A DNA stretch of 64,000 bases, taken from assembly GCA_028455995.1 (NCBI GenBank), contig JABELC010000007.1:620001-684000 (forward strand), read 5' to 3'. The DNA comes from Scleromitrula shiraiana. Taxonomy: Eukaryota > Ascomycota > Leotiomycetes > Helotiales > Sclerotiniaceae. The notes beneath the pieces were generated by a model. The model was not told the DNA's origin, did not search any database, and saw only the letters and a program-made list of their open reading frames with translations. Shown here in pieces: positions 51,201 to 61,689 of this stretch. Numbering within the stretch: the stretch's first letter is position 1; each line of letters begins with the position of its first letter. A program made the translations under genes and the position numbers.

Positions 51201-53411
51201 TATAAAATAAATCACCACTTTATCTCAATCTGGAATGTCAAAATGAAATGGGCCTCCCCACTACGTTTTCATACACAAGCCAGAGATAAATAAATAAACA
51301 ATGAAATTATTTGCATCATCCAGGCTGATCAGACTTTAAGCAAACGATATCCTGCGGTGAGGCTGGTGCTATTCACAGCTGAAAAGCATGTTTCCAATCG
51401 CGCGCACTCCCTAAGATTCCTTACCTCGAAGATAACACTTCCCCAAGAATTTCCATTCTTTGTACCAGACATCTGCCTAAGTCCCAAACGTTTTGACATC
51501 ATCCAACTCTATATCTGCAAAATCTGTGCCCAAACAAGTCAAACACTTCCAGGTTTCTTTCTACCCTTTATCATATCTCCTCCCCAAGAATTAACAGTCT
51601 CCTTCAGATCAACCACACCACCAAAGTTGGGTAAGTTCCACCAGTACTACTAGTATATATAGTTCAGAGGAAATTCTCGAATCCTCACCATCCACAACAT
51701 ATCCTCCACAAGATGTTCTCCTTCCGTTTACATCAAACCTCGCCACCATACTGGCAATATTCGTCATATCCTTCATTCTCTGCAAATCAAACTCTATTTC
51801 TCGGTATAATGTTTGCACGAGACTGCGCGTGTAATACCGAAACAGCAAAACCAAATCGATGTCTAAACCAAAAATACACCATAACCGTTCAATGCATAAC
51901 ACTAATATCCGGTGAATAAACCATGAGCATGCATGTCGAGCGAACACTTGGGACAACATGCTTTTATTTCCAGCCCAGGAAGGAAATTGGAGAATAGAAA
52001 TTTATATCTCAGCAGGCTGATCGCACCTTAAGTGATCTATCTGTATTGTATTCAATTTTCACCTTATGTTCATCACATATCCCTCCCTAGAGCATTGGCA
52101 ATGTTGTGTTTAGAGTGAAGAAAACTTGGTGGAGAGGAGCGAGGTGCGAGATGGTGGGAAGATGACTTTGATGATTTTTAGAGGTAGGAGGGAGATATCA
52201 AGGTACGGGGTGTATGGTTTTAAGAAGTAGGAGATAGAGGACGGTGTAAAGATGAGGTTTTTAGTTTTGAGGGATGCAAGGTAAGAGGTGAGAGGAAAGA
52301 GGTGGTATATCTTTGATAGGTGGGGAGGTGGGAGGTGGGAGGTGGGAGATTGTGTGAAGATGAACTTTTAATTTAAAAAGCTAGAGGAGGGAGGTTGTAA
52401 GGTAAGAGGTTGTAAGGTGGATGGTAGTAAAGTAAGAGGCTGTGAGATGGGAGGTTATATAGTTTCATAAGGTTTGAGGTAGGTGATGAGAGAAATCACT
52501 ATAGTGATCAATAAATGAATGAACATCATTAACTGCACGAATTTAAAACCAGGTATTCGTATTTGAACGACCTTTGCTGATCGTGAGAGGTGGTTGAAGG
52601 GCGAGAGAAAGATGGCTGCACCTTCGATGTTGAGGGGTGAGTAGTGCGATATGAGAGGGTGGAATAGCCAAAGTTAGTTGGATGTGATTATTAGAGGTGA
52701 GAAGAGGAGAGCAGAAGAGCAGAGAAGTCATAAAATAAACTTATTCATCTCCTCCATCCAAATAGTGAAATAAACAAGACAGATTCCACAAACATGCTTG
52801 CGCGTCCAAAACTACATTTCATAAATCCCATCTCATCTCATCCCATCCCATCTCATCTCATCCCATCTCATCTCATCCCATCCCATCTCATCCCATCTCA
52901 TCTCATCCCATCTCATCTCATCTCATCTCATCTCATCTCATCTCATCTCTATATACCAACAAAAAAGTACATATAAACTAGCACCCCTCTCCCGGCTCTC
53001 AGTTGGATATACATGCCCCCATCTCAAGCGAAAAGTCTCAAGTTATCCATACCAGTGCTTTCTAATGGAAAACTTTCGCATGGTTAGATTTCAGAGTCCC
53101 TTCTACTTGCCTCTAATATTTTCCCCCTGGATATGGAGTCAAGGCGTAAAGATTGGAGTGTGGTGAAGTGAGGAAGTGAGATAGTGATGAAGTGGTTTTG
53201 AATTTTTTTCACATCATTAATCGAACCTGCTCTGATCTAATTCCATCTACTTTAATATTTGATCATTACTAACCCCCATACTAGTACGTTACATCTGCTT
53301 GTGAATATCTATACACGACTTTCCTATACCAATTCATGCCATTTCCATATTTCCCCTCTCCTTTCTTCTCCCCGCCCATCTACCACCCATCCACCCATCC
53401 TCCCCTCCCCA
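48259..53411. other. Long gene-free stretch, simple-repeat rich
   Basis: No gene is supported. Contents: purine repeats GGAGAGA (49210-49285), tandem GGTATGT units (about 49588-49633), ACTCAT/ACTCCT repeats (49490-49530), a C run at 50091-50103, an AT-rich tract (51100-51200), GA- and GGTGGGA-rich DNA (52120-52460) and a TCTCA/TCCCA pentamer array (separate entry). TACTAGTA occurs near 51648 and at 53279. A 68-codon plus frame at 51713-51919 ends in a cysteine-containing stretch (DCACNTETAKPNRC) but I cannot build a gene around it. Confidence 0.5.
52826..52948 (+). repeat. TCTCA/TCCCA pentamer array
   Basis: About 24 consecutive five-base units, alternating irregularly between TCTCA and TCCCA, then a pure TCTCA tail. 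Variants differ by one C/T transition. It lies between genes. Confidence 0.9.
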
Positions 53412-54304
53412 TCACCAAGAAATCGGTACCATCGCCGCCGCCACACTCCCCACCCCCCTCTCCGTCGCCAACAAATTAAACTGCGCCGCCGCATTCCTCG
53501 TATCTGCAATCTCGATCTGTATCCCCAACGCATGAATAGCCGCTCTTGTTTTCGGAGATATCGGTCGCATTTCTTTGCCTAGTCCTAGGATTAGGAGATC
53601 TATTTGCGGTCAGTGATTTGCTTCTTTCATATGTGAATAGCAGAGAAAGAAGATGAAGAGAATGAAGAGAACGTGGTTATAGAACTAGAAATCAATAGAA
53701 AAAGTGAAATAAAAAACCCACCAGGCTTAGGCCAAATCGCCCCCAAAACCCCCCAAGCCTCATCCCCACACTCCCACTGCCCCTTCCTATTAACTAATCC
53801 CTTTCCCTCCCCCCCATTTCCCTCCTTATTCCCCTCCCCCTCCGGCACCCAAGCAAAAGCCTCCCCCCCAACCAACAACACCCCTCTTCCCCCTATAACC
53901 TTAACCCCACTGTCCAAATGAAACCCATCGCTCAAACAAGTATCAATAGACGTACTAGGCCTCGTCACGTTCCCGAGCACATCAAGCGCTGAGAAATCCG
54001 TCTGTGTTGTTTCTGAGGAGAGGGGGCCGCGGTCGGTGGTTTTGGGCGGGTGGGAGTGGGTGTGTGAGTGGCGGAGGGGGAGGTATGGAGATGGTGATGA
54101 GGATGGGGAGTGGGAGGTTAGGGATCGGGGTGTATGTGTGTATGCGGCATGATTGTGAGAGCGAGGCCGTAATTTTTGGTGTCGGATACAGGTTGACATT
54201 GAGCGGATATGCTGCTGATGATAGGATTGAGGAGCAGGAGAGAGAATCGAGGAGGCGATCTCGCGGATCGTAGGGCGTAGGAATGGTTTGCGGAGATGAG
54301 ACAT
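53412..54304 (-). CDS. NDUFAF3-like mitochondrial complex I assembly factor (DUF498/Mth938 fold)
   Basis: Predicted 256-residue protein. Exons: 53722-54304 and 53412-53599, separated by a 122-nt intron (GTGGGT to ATAG). The N-terminus (MSHLRKPFLRPTIREIASS) is arginine-rich and free of acidic residues for most of its length, as expected of a mitochondrial presequence. A Ser/Pro/His-rich linker follows. From about residue 110 the DUF498 domain is clear: DVLGNV, SDGFHLDSGV, GVLLVGGEAFAW, DLLILGLGKEMRPISPKTRA and RNAAAQFNLLATERG. NDUFAF3 works with NDUFAF4 in early assembly of the Q-module of respiratory complex I in the matrix. An insertion of Gly/Glu/Lys-rich low-complexity sequence (about 155-175) sits in a loop of the domain. 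Single gene, not in an operon-like group. Confidence 0.88.
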
Positions 54305-54880
54305 TATTGTGGTATTGTGGTATTGTGTCGTTCAATATGCACAGTAATCCCTGAGAAGTTGTATATAAATCGCTTGTGAAGTTACAATTGAACTTTGAAC
54401 TGGAATGAATTATATTGAATTGTGCGGCAGATGAAGACGTGGATGGCAATGTCTAACGTTAATATTTGAAGCTTTGAGAGCTCTGGAAAAAATGCGGGAT
54501 GAGAAAGAGCTTGGGCCATCATTGAATCGGATCGGATCAAGAACGTCATCACACCAAAAAAAGCTTATAGATGCATCAATGCATCTATATTGATATAAAT
54601 GTTTGACCTCGTCAATCCTTCATACAAAGTCACAAACAAACAAAACTTTTTACATTCACAATTTTAATTCAATAGACTATTGGTATTCATCCCAAGTTCA
54701 TAGACTAAAATCCATCATTCATTCAACGTTTAGAAGATGTAAAATTGCTTGTCTTATCTAATCTCCGCATACCATTCTTCACCCCATCCATCTAATAAAA
54801 CCCCTCATCACGATATCTAAGAAATCTACCAAAAGCACCCCTCTATCCCCCACCCGTTTTCCGAATCCCCCAATACCGTC
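54305..54880. other. Intergenic between two tandem minus-strand genes
   Basis: A 576-bp gap holding the NDUFAF3-like gene's upstream region and the 3' end of the dehydratase gene. A GATGCATC-type short inverted repeat (ATAGATGCATCAATGCATCTAT) lies near 54568-54589. Otherwise unremarkable. Confidence 0.5.
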
Positions 54881-57395
54881 TCAAAACAAATCCGTCATGG
54901 CTCCATGAGAAGCATCACCAACCAGTCTAGCATATTTCGCCAATACACCTCTATTAACCACACTTTTCGGTGCTTTCCAAGCCTTTCGTCTCTGTTCAAT
55001 TTCTTCTTGTGATACATCCATACTTAGAGTATTTGTTTCGGCGGAAATTGTAACCATATCACCATTCTTTACAAGACCGATCGGACCACCAACTGCGGCT
55101 TCGGGGACAACGCTAGATTGTGTTAGTACTTTGATTTCACTGATGGGGTTTAAATATGGGAGGAACTAATTTAGTTCATGTTGTGTGAGACTTACTGTCC
55201 AACGATGAATCCGTGACTATAAATTGTTAGCATATGACATGGGCTAGATAAAGTAATTAGACAAACCTTGCACCAGAATAACGACCATCAGTAACAAGGG
55301 CTACGTTTGTAAGCCCAGCACCCATAATGGCGGCACTGGCTTTCAGTTGTTCTGGCATACCACTATGAAACTGTTAGCATTAACCGGTATACAATGTACC
55401 ATTGAAGAATATTTGATTTGCCAAATATAAAATATAGCTCACGGTCCACCTTTAGGTCCTTCATATCGCACAATCAAAACAAGATTTTCCCCGCGTGGAA
55501 TTTCTCCCTTATTTAAGGCCGCATCAAGTTGATGTTCCTTATCGAAGACCATTGCTTTTCCAGTAAACACCAGACCTTCCTTTCCAGTGATTTTTGCAAC
55601 TGCTCCACCAGGTGCAAGATTACCCCGAAGGATCTGCAGATGGCCAGTTTCTTTAATTGGATTATTGAGCGGTCTGATCAGCACCTGATCTTGTGGTAAC
55701 GATGGCCAACTCTCGATGTTCTCCCTCAATGTCTTTCCAGTAACAGTTGGAATGTCACCGTTCATCAACCCAGATGCTACTAACAATTTGAGTACTGATG
55801 GTGTTCCACCAATATTGTAAAGGTCCTCCATGAAAAACTTTCCGGAAGGTGCAAGATCTGCAAGGAATGGGATCTTGTTGCTCACTCTTTGAACATCATC
55901 AATAGACAAGGGAACCTCAGCAGTGCCAGCCATTGCAAGAAAGTGCAATACAGCATTTGTACTACCACCCAATGCCATTGTCATCACAAGTGCATTTTCA
56001 AATGATTCCTTTGTTAGAAGATCTCGTGGTCGAATATTTTTCTCCATGCAAACCTTGATAGCATCCGCAGCCTTCACACATTCTCTCATCTTAGCTGGAC
56101 TTTCAGCTGGGCTGGATGATGAACCTGGAAGACACAAACCCATGGCTTCAATTGCAGTTGACATCGTATTTGCAGTATACATACCACCGCATGCTCCTGC
56201 TCCTGGGCAAGCATGTCGCTCTAAATCTTCCTAAAATAAGATCAATACTAATCCATGATTTTTACATGTTCTTATTAGTCTTACCATAACATCACTAGGT
56301 GTTGAATCCCCAGATGCTGCCTGAAGTTTGTTATATATGAAAGCACCACTGCAGGATACCATGAGTGAAAATTTCCTATTTGTAAAGATTTACATACCTC
56401 GCTTCATAGCAAGTACTAATATTGACGTCCTTATTCAACAGCTTGGAGAACCCCTTTTTGATTGTACCTAAAGTACGATTAGCTTTATTTAAAAACTAGT
56501 AACAATAATCATACCTCCATAAATCATAAGGAAAGGTCGATTATGACGAGCAGCAGCCATGATGACCTATAAATTTATTAACTCCGCATTCTAGAATTGA
56601 GGTTGCTTGCCATGCCCATAGAGGTAGACATTGCACGGTGTCGGCTGTAACAAGTATTCATCGACCCCTCCAGATAGTCCAAACTCACCCCTGGCATATT
56701 TTTATCACAACCTGGAATTGAGATATTAGCATCGTGATGCTGAGCACAAGTAACAGTCTCAATAGAATCCGCAATAATCTCTCGAGTTTGAAGAGAAAAC
56801 CTCATTCCTAAGACATGTCAATCAAAATACTGTGACAGGTATGTAACGTTGTGCAAACCTTCTCCGCCCATTGTAATTGCATCACTAACTCCAACTGTAT
56901 TAAACTGCCAACCTAGCATACCCTTCTTTTGTACTGAATCTTTCACAATCTTTCCGAGGTCGTGTACTACCGCAATTTCGTCAGGATATGTATCCGCCGC
57001 AGTTGTCTTATCTTGTATCACTTACAATGCATACTACAAACGTATATTAGAAGCTGTAATAGAAGTTGTATTCGAGATATAGGAAGGAGACTTACTTGCA
57101 TGGATTTCCCTCCCACCAAACAGTAGAAATTCCAACATGAGGAGCAGTCTTCATAGTTTCTCTATCTGGCACTCCTGCGGCGTAAAGCATTGCCTAATAG
57201 TTGAGTCAATAAACCAGTCTGCCATAAACATTCATGAGCTCTCACTTGAGCTCCTGGAAAGTCATGTCCTCTTGTGATTGTTGAAGACCATCGATTCAAT
57301 GCTTGCTTTCCATCCACCACAGTCCCTGGCTCGAGATGTGGAAAGTCGATGTATCTTGGTTTTTCCGGTATGTTCTCATAATTTGCTGGCTCCAT
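54881..57395 (-). CDS. Dihydroxy-acid dehydratase (IlvD/Edd family)
   Basis: Predicted 601-residue Fe-S dehydratase; the family converts 2,3-dihydroxy-isovalerate/methylvalerate to 2-keto acids in valine and isoleucine synthesis. Twelve exons inferred: 57246-57395, 57096-57193, 57026-57033 (8 nt), 56859-56966, 56689-56807, 56515-56566, 56398-56467, 56285-56348, 55443-56230, 55267-55362, 55196-55216 (21 nt) and 54881-55112. The sum (1806 nt) is in frame and every boundary has GT..AG. Cluster-ligand cysteines are present in EGNPCNMHL, IPGCDKNMPG and GACGGMYTANTM. Substrate-site text ALGGSTNAVLHFLAMA and the C-terminal DGRYSGASHGFIVGH are conserved. The N-terminus (MEPANYENIPEKPRYI) lacks a mitochondrial presequence, so this may be a cytosolic paralogue rather than the main Ilv3. 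Exon density is high for a filamentous ascomycete. Confidence 0.9.
57026..57033 (-). other. 8-nt micro-exon of the dehydratase gene
   Basis: On the minus strand TATGCATT is bracketed by ...GTTTGTAG and GTAAGTG... It joins AA from the previous exon and TA from the next to give Asn-Met-His-Leu. This restores both the frame and the family motif around the cluster cysteine (NPCNMHL). Skipping it throws the next exon out of frame; reading through meets a stop within a few codons. Flanking introns are 62 nt (57034-57095) and 59 nt (56967-57025). Confidence 0.8.
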
Positions 57396-59076
57396 GATGA
57401 AGTATGAATCAATTGGTGATATCTGTGAAGTTGGTATGTAGTAAAAATGGCTGTTGACATCAACTTGTAGTTGCTGTTGAACCTAACTTTAGAGGAAAAT
57501 CAAGAGTGGAAGTCTTTGGGTATGATATAGTTCTCAAGTTCCTAGTATCTGAAGAAAACAGATGAGATGAGAATATAGATCGGCAGATGAGAATAAAAAG
57601 ATGAAAGTAAAGAGACAAGAGAAAGAAAGGGAAGATCTAATACTATATTGCGAAGTAGCTCTAGTTAATTTGTGGGGAGCTACTAGAACGTCTGATATTT
57701 CCAATTTAAGGCTCTATTGTTTGGTGAGTTCGGTGAGATAAATCACTTTACCTGGTACACACATGCAAGGCATAGTATATGCAATATATGCAGTATATGA
57801 TGCGGTATATGCAGTATATGCAGTATATGTAGTATATGTAGTATATGCATAGTAGTCAGTATCGTCAGTATCTACTTAAGATTGTTAATTCCGCAATTTT
57901 GTAGGTTTGTTGAAGTACAATGATGCATATAATTATATTATTAGTAAATATCAGTATGTACGAAGTAGGTAGTGTCATAAAATGAATGGGCCAATGTATC
58001 ACCATCATTTCATAATTGAAGCAATGACAGCTCATTGTACTGATGTAAAGAGCTCCGGGATCGGCTTAAATGAGAGGTTTTGATTGTTTGGAAAAAGTAT
58101 CATATCAAAGGCTCATATCAACGGCTGCAACTAGAATGCAAGGAGAGAGAGTTCAAATTCCTTGTGATTATTTCAAATTTATAATAATAATAATACAGTC
58201 GTATTATTCAACATATACAGATGGATCATCAGATAGATCATCAGATGGATATCAAAATATTTTGGTTTCTCAAAAAACTTATGTAACCCCGCCTCGCCCA
58301 CCATTTCAACCGAATTACCGAGTCCAAGCTTCTATCATATCTACGTAAGGCTTACAAATTAGATGTGTTGATTGGTCTATAGCAAGCTGATCTGATGTGT
58401 ATATGGATCTTGTGGAATATCTTTCATCCGATCATTTAGATATCATACTCGGGTATTTATTATTTATGAAATAGTATTACAGAACACTGGTGGAGAGTAT
58501 GTATTGATTCTAGCTTCAAGCAAAATAAAGTTACTCGTTATGTTCTAATCATTTCATTCGATTATGAGCTATGAATAGTGGCTAATATGTATGTACCGAA
58601 TCAAACTATGATATGCTGTGCTGAACAATTCCATTTGGACATTCAATCATTCATTCGTATGCCTTCTTCCCGCCTTCCCTCCCTTGTCCTACCGTACCCA
58701 ATATTCATCTCTCATGTTGATGAAAGTACGTGTGCCAGAACCCGTCGCATCGCATTGTACATAAATTGTAAATTGCAGTAAAGCAAAATAAAGTGAAGCA
58801 AAACAACGCAACCAGGACAGAACAATATGTTGTAATAAAAGCATAATGTAATACTTGCATATCGGTACTTATTGAGGATGACCAAATGAGTGAATAACGA
58901 TCCCTCTCCAATCAGCCAATCAGTTATCTTATCAATTGGGAGAAATTAGACTAATTGGACCGAAGACATCAAATCTCTATCGTTTCACCGAGCCCTTCGC
59001 CGTTCCTATTCGTTTGTCTTTCAATGCCCATTCCCATTCATATCATTAGCACATATTGACGTAAACACCCAATCAA
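57396..59076. other. Intergenic, with GTATATGCA repeats
   Basis: Upstream region of the dehydratase gene and 3' side of the next minus-strand gene. A degenerate repeat of GCAGTATAT/GTAGTATAT units lies at about 57770-57850. The remainder is AT-rich with short ORFs (58070-58348, 58578-58781) that I do not support as genes. Confidence 0.5.
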
Positions 59077-60939
59077 TCACCTGCCGCCTCTATCACTACT
59101 ACCTTCAAACTCCTCAAACTCCAGCTCCCACTTATCAACCTCCTGGAACTTTCTCGCTGCCGTTTTCAGTTCCTTGCCCACCCTCTTCTCCAATTCCTGA
59201 CTGTTTTCACTATGAGGTACTCCTTCTTCTTCTTCCTGGGGTGCTAAACTGTCACCTTCATCCTCATTGTTATTTTCATTTTCTTTGTCAGATGCGGTGG
59301 GTTTGGATCTCCCGTAGGTCCTCCGCGTTGATTTGGCTTTGCCTTTTGCAGTAGTGGAGGTAGCAGATTTTGAATTCTGAGTTCCTTTAGATGATGAGGC
59401 ATTTAAGGTACGTTGACGGCGAGTGGTTGGTCGAGCAGAAATATGTAATTCATCATCGTCTTCTCCAAGGCCAGTGACATCGACGTCATTGTCGGATTCG
59501 ATGTCGAAAGTAGTGCGGTGACGTTGACGACGACGGGGAAGAAGTGCTTGTAGTGCGGCGGTAGAAAGATTTGCGGGTTGGGGAGGTGGTGGCTGAGTCG
59601 GTCTACGGGATTTAGAACGAGTGGGTATATCAGGCGAGTGTGTTAAAGATGGAGGTGAAGATATTGGTGACGATTGGTCGAAGCGAGGTGGAGTGCGGGG
59701 GTTTATTATACGACGAGGTCGAGCAGTAGTTGGGTTATTTCGAATAGTAGCGGGGAGAGGGGGCGATGGGGGTAACGATAAAGAGGAACTGCTACTTCGA
59801 GGGGGTGCCATAGTTTCGCTCATTGGCTCTGGTGTCACAGGACGTTCGATGGAAGGAAGGGGCGCATCATCAGGTGATAATTCTTCTTCTTCTTCTTCTT
59901 CTACTTCAGATTGTGCTTCTTCCACTTCTTCTGGTTGATTTCCCTCTTCCTCGTCACTTTGAAGTGTCGCTGGTATAGCATCCTCTTCGAGTTGGGAATC
60001 GTTCACCTGTAATCTCGAACGAGTGGTACGAGTGATTGGTGTTTCTTGAGATTGGGGAACCTGAACACTAGATAATTTTCGCTTTCTTGAGCTTGACGTA
60101 GATCCTAAAGATGAAGGAACAACCCTCGCCTTCCCTAAATTTAAAGGCGTTGACTCATCCTCGGGCATAAAGTCATCTGAGTCTGAATCTGAATCAAACT
60201 CTGGTCTTGGCTGTTGTGGTTTTCGCGCCGTTCCCAAAATGCTTGGCTCTCTTGCTCTTCTCTTAAATGTACCAATCTTCAATACGGATTGAGCAGGGCC
60301 AGGTGTTGGTCTATCCATGCCAAATGCTGGGCTACTAGGTCTCACAGATCCAGGGCGACCTCTTGTAACGCTAGTTTGTCTCATGCGCCTACTTGAAGCT
60401 TCCATTCCCAATACAGAATTATTAATTCTGCCAACACTGGTAAGACCACTCCCCTCTGCCAAGTCTGAATCAATACTACTCGATCGATCTCGCGCAATTC
60501 TTCCTCCCAAAATGCTTGGTTCGCGTGCTCTCCTCCTAAAGTTTCCAATTGCTAGTACAGAATTGTCTACAGCTGGTGTTCTCCTTCCCCTTCCCCTTCG
60601 TCCAGTTTCAACATGTGGGCTGCTAGATATGCGCATATCTTCATCATTTAAATCCAGCTCTAGGGATGCGCTCCTTCGATGCGCCGTACCCACAGCTTCT
60701 CTGCGCTCCGTATCCTCAATGTCGCGTGAAACCCCGCTCGTCCGCGTCGCCACCACAGCTTTTTCCTTCCCACTTTTCGCACTCCGCGCACTTCTTGTAG
60801 CCTTTTCCTGATCACTAACATCGTACAGATCATCGAATGATTGCGGTTTTGGTGTCAATTTGGCTGCTTGGACTGGTTTCGTAGCTTTCTGAATTCGAGA
60901 AGCAGATGGCGCAACCTTTGTTCTTTTCGGACGTGGCAT
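59077..60939 (-). CDS. Basic low-complexity protein with repeated RRAREPSILG motif, function unknown
   Basis: Single-exon frame of 620 residues, rich in Ser, Arg, Pro and acidic runs, predicted mostly disordered. Three imperfect repeats stand out: NSVLAIGNFRRRAREPSILG (about 126-145), a divergent copy starting NSVLGMEASSRRMRQTS (about 174-190) and QSVLKIGTFKRRAREPSILG (about 217-236). Other features are a basic start (MPRPKRTKVAPS), a DDLYDVSDQE segment near 36, acidic tracts (SDSDSDDF; EEEEEELSPDD) and a short predicted C-terminal helix (KRVGKELKTAARKFQEVDKW). The composition suggests a nuclear, chromatin- or kinetochore-associated scaffold, but that is inference; I do not recognise the family. 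The ATG at 60939 has A at -3. Confidence 0.7.
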   Translation of the reverse strand: MPRPKRTKVAPSASRIQKATKPVQAAKLTPKPQSFDDLYDVSDQEKATRSARSAKSGKEKAVVATRTSGVSRDIEDTERREAVGTAHRRSASLELDLNDEDMRISSSPHVETGRRGRGRRTPAVDNSVLAIGNFRRRAREPSILGGRIARDRSSSIDSDLAEGSGLTSVGRINNSVLGMEASSRRMRQTSVTRGRPGSVRPSSPAFGMDRPTPGPAQSVLKIGTFKRRAREPSILGTARKPQQPRPEFDSDSDSDDFMPEDESTPLNLGKARVVPSSLGSTSSSRKRKLSSVQVPQSQETPITRTTRSRLQVNDSQLEEDAIPATLQSDEEEGNQPEEVEEAQSEVEEEEEEELSPDDAPLPSIERPVTPEPMSETMAPPRSSSSSLSLPPSPPLPATIRNNPTTARPRRIINPRTPPRFDQSSPISSPPSLTHSPDIPTRSKSRRPTQPPPPQPANLSTAALQALLPRRRQRHRTTFDIESDNDVDVTGLGEDDDELHISARPTTRRQRTLNASSSKGTQNSKSATSTTAKGKAKSTRRTYGRSKPTASDKENENNNEDEGDSLAPQEEEEGVPHSENSQELEKRVGKELKTAARKFQEVDKWELEFEEFEGSSDRGGR

Positions 60940-61689
60940 TTTGGAAATTTTTATTCGATAGTCTAATGTTATATTCTTCTAAATCGATTTCGATTCCCAA
61001 GTCTAACAAAAGTTTTCTTATCTCATTTCGTGGTAGAATCCTTGTACAGTAATGAAGAGAGATATTGATGTTTTTGTCTATTCTACGCGTCGCGCGTCGC
61101 ACGAGCTTTAAGGTAGAACGGTTATTGAATCTAAAAGTGAAATAACTTATGTAAGCACGACTACAATACCACTAATACTAGCGTTTTAAAACTTTTCTCA
61201 GACGACCATCGCTCAATTTTTGGAGCCTTTTACCAAATATCTCCCTTAGATCAAAGTCTTACTCCTTGGATATAGAGTCTAAAGATTGAGAATCGAAACG
61301 CCCTTTTGGCCTCGAAATTTCAAGCGTATTCGATAATTTTTGATGAGCGTTGTGGTGGTTAACCAATTTATGCTAACTATATCTACTAGCTCTAACGGCG
61401 AAGTAGCTTATGTAAGCGATACTACTACTCAGTCATCTATTATCTACTAGTATCAGCCAACCAGCCTTGGGCAGCACAACAACGAATAATGTAAGGGTAA
61501 GGAATCAGTCACGAGAAGCACTAAATACATAGCTACAAAAAATGCCCATATCTTTAGACCATCATGCCGTCAGAAGAGCTATATATACAAGTGCAGTATG
61601 ATCACCAATATTCGGACTCCGAGCATGAGACACTAAATAATGATGTTCGATCTTCAAATCTGAGAGACCATTAGTACACTATTACTCTT
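60940..61689. other. Intergenic
   Basis: About 750 bp between the low-complexity protein's start and the S9 pseudogene. TACTAGTA occurs at about 61445. CTTATGTAAGC occurs twice (about 61147 and 61408). No gene seen; it should contain the promoter of the gene starting at 60939. Confidence 0.5.

Noticed and set aside
51713..51919. Short frame ending in a cysteine-bearing segment, possible secreted peptide
   Set aside because: No signal peptide in frame, and no upstream exon could be joined convincingly. The antisense frame is equally open.
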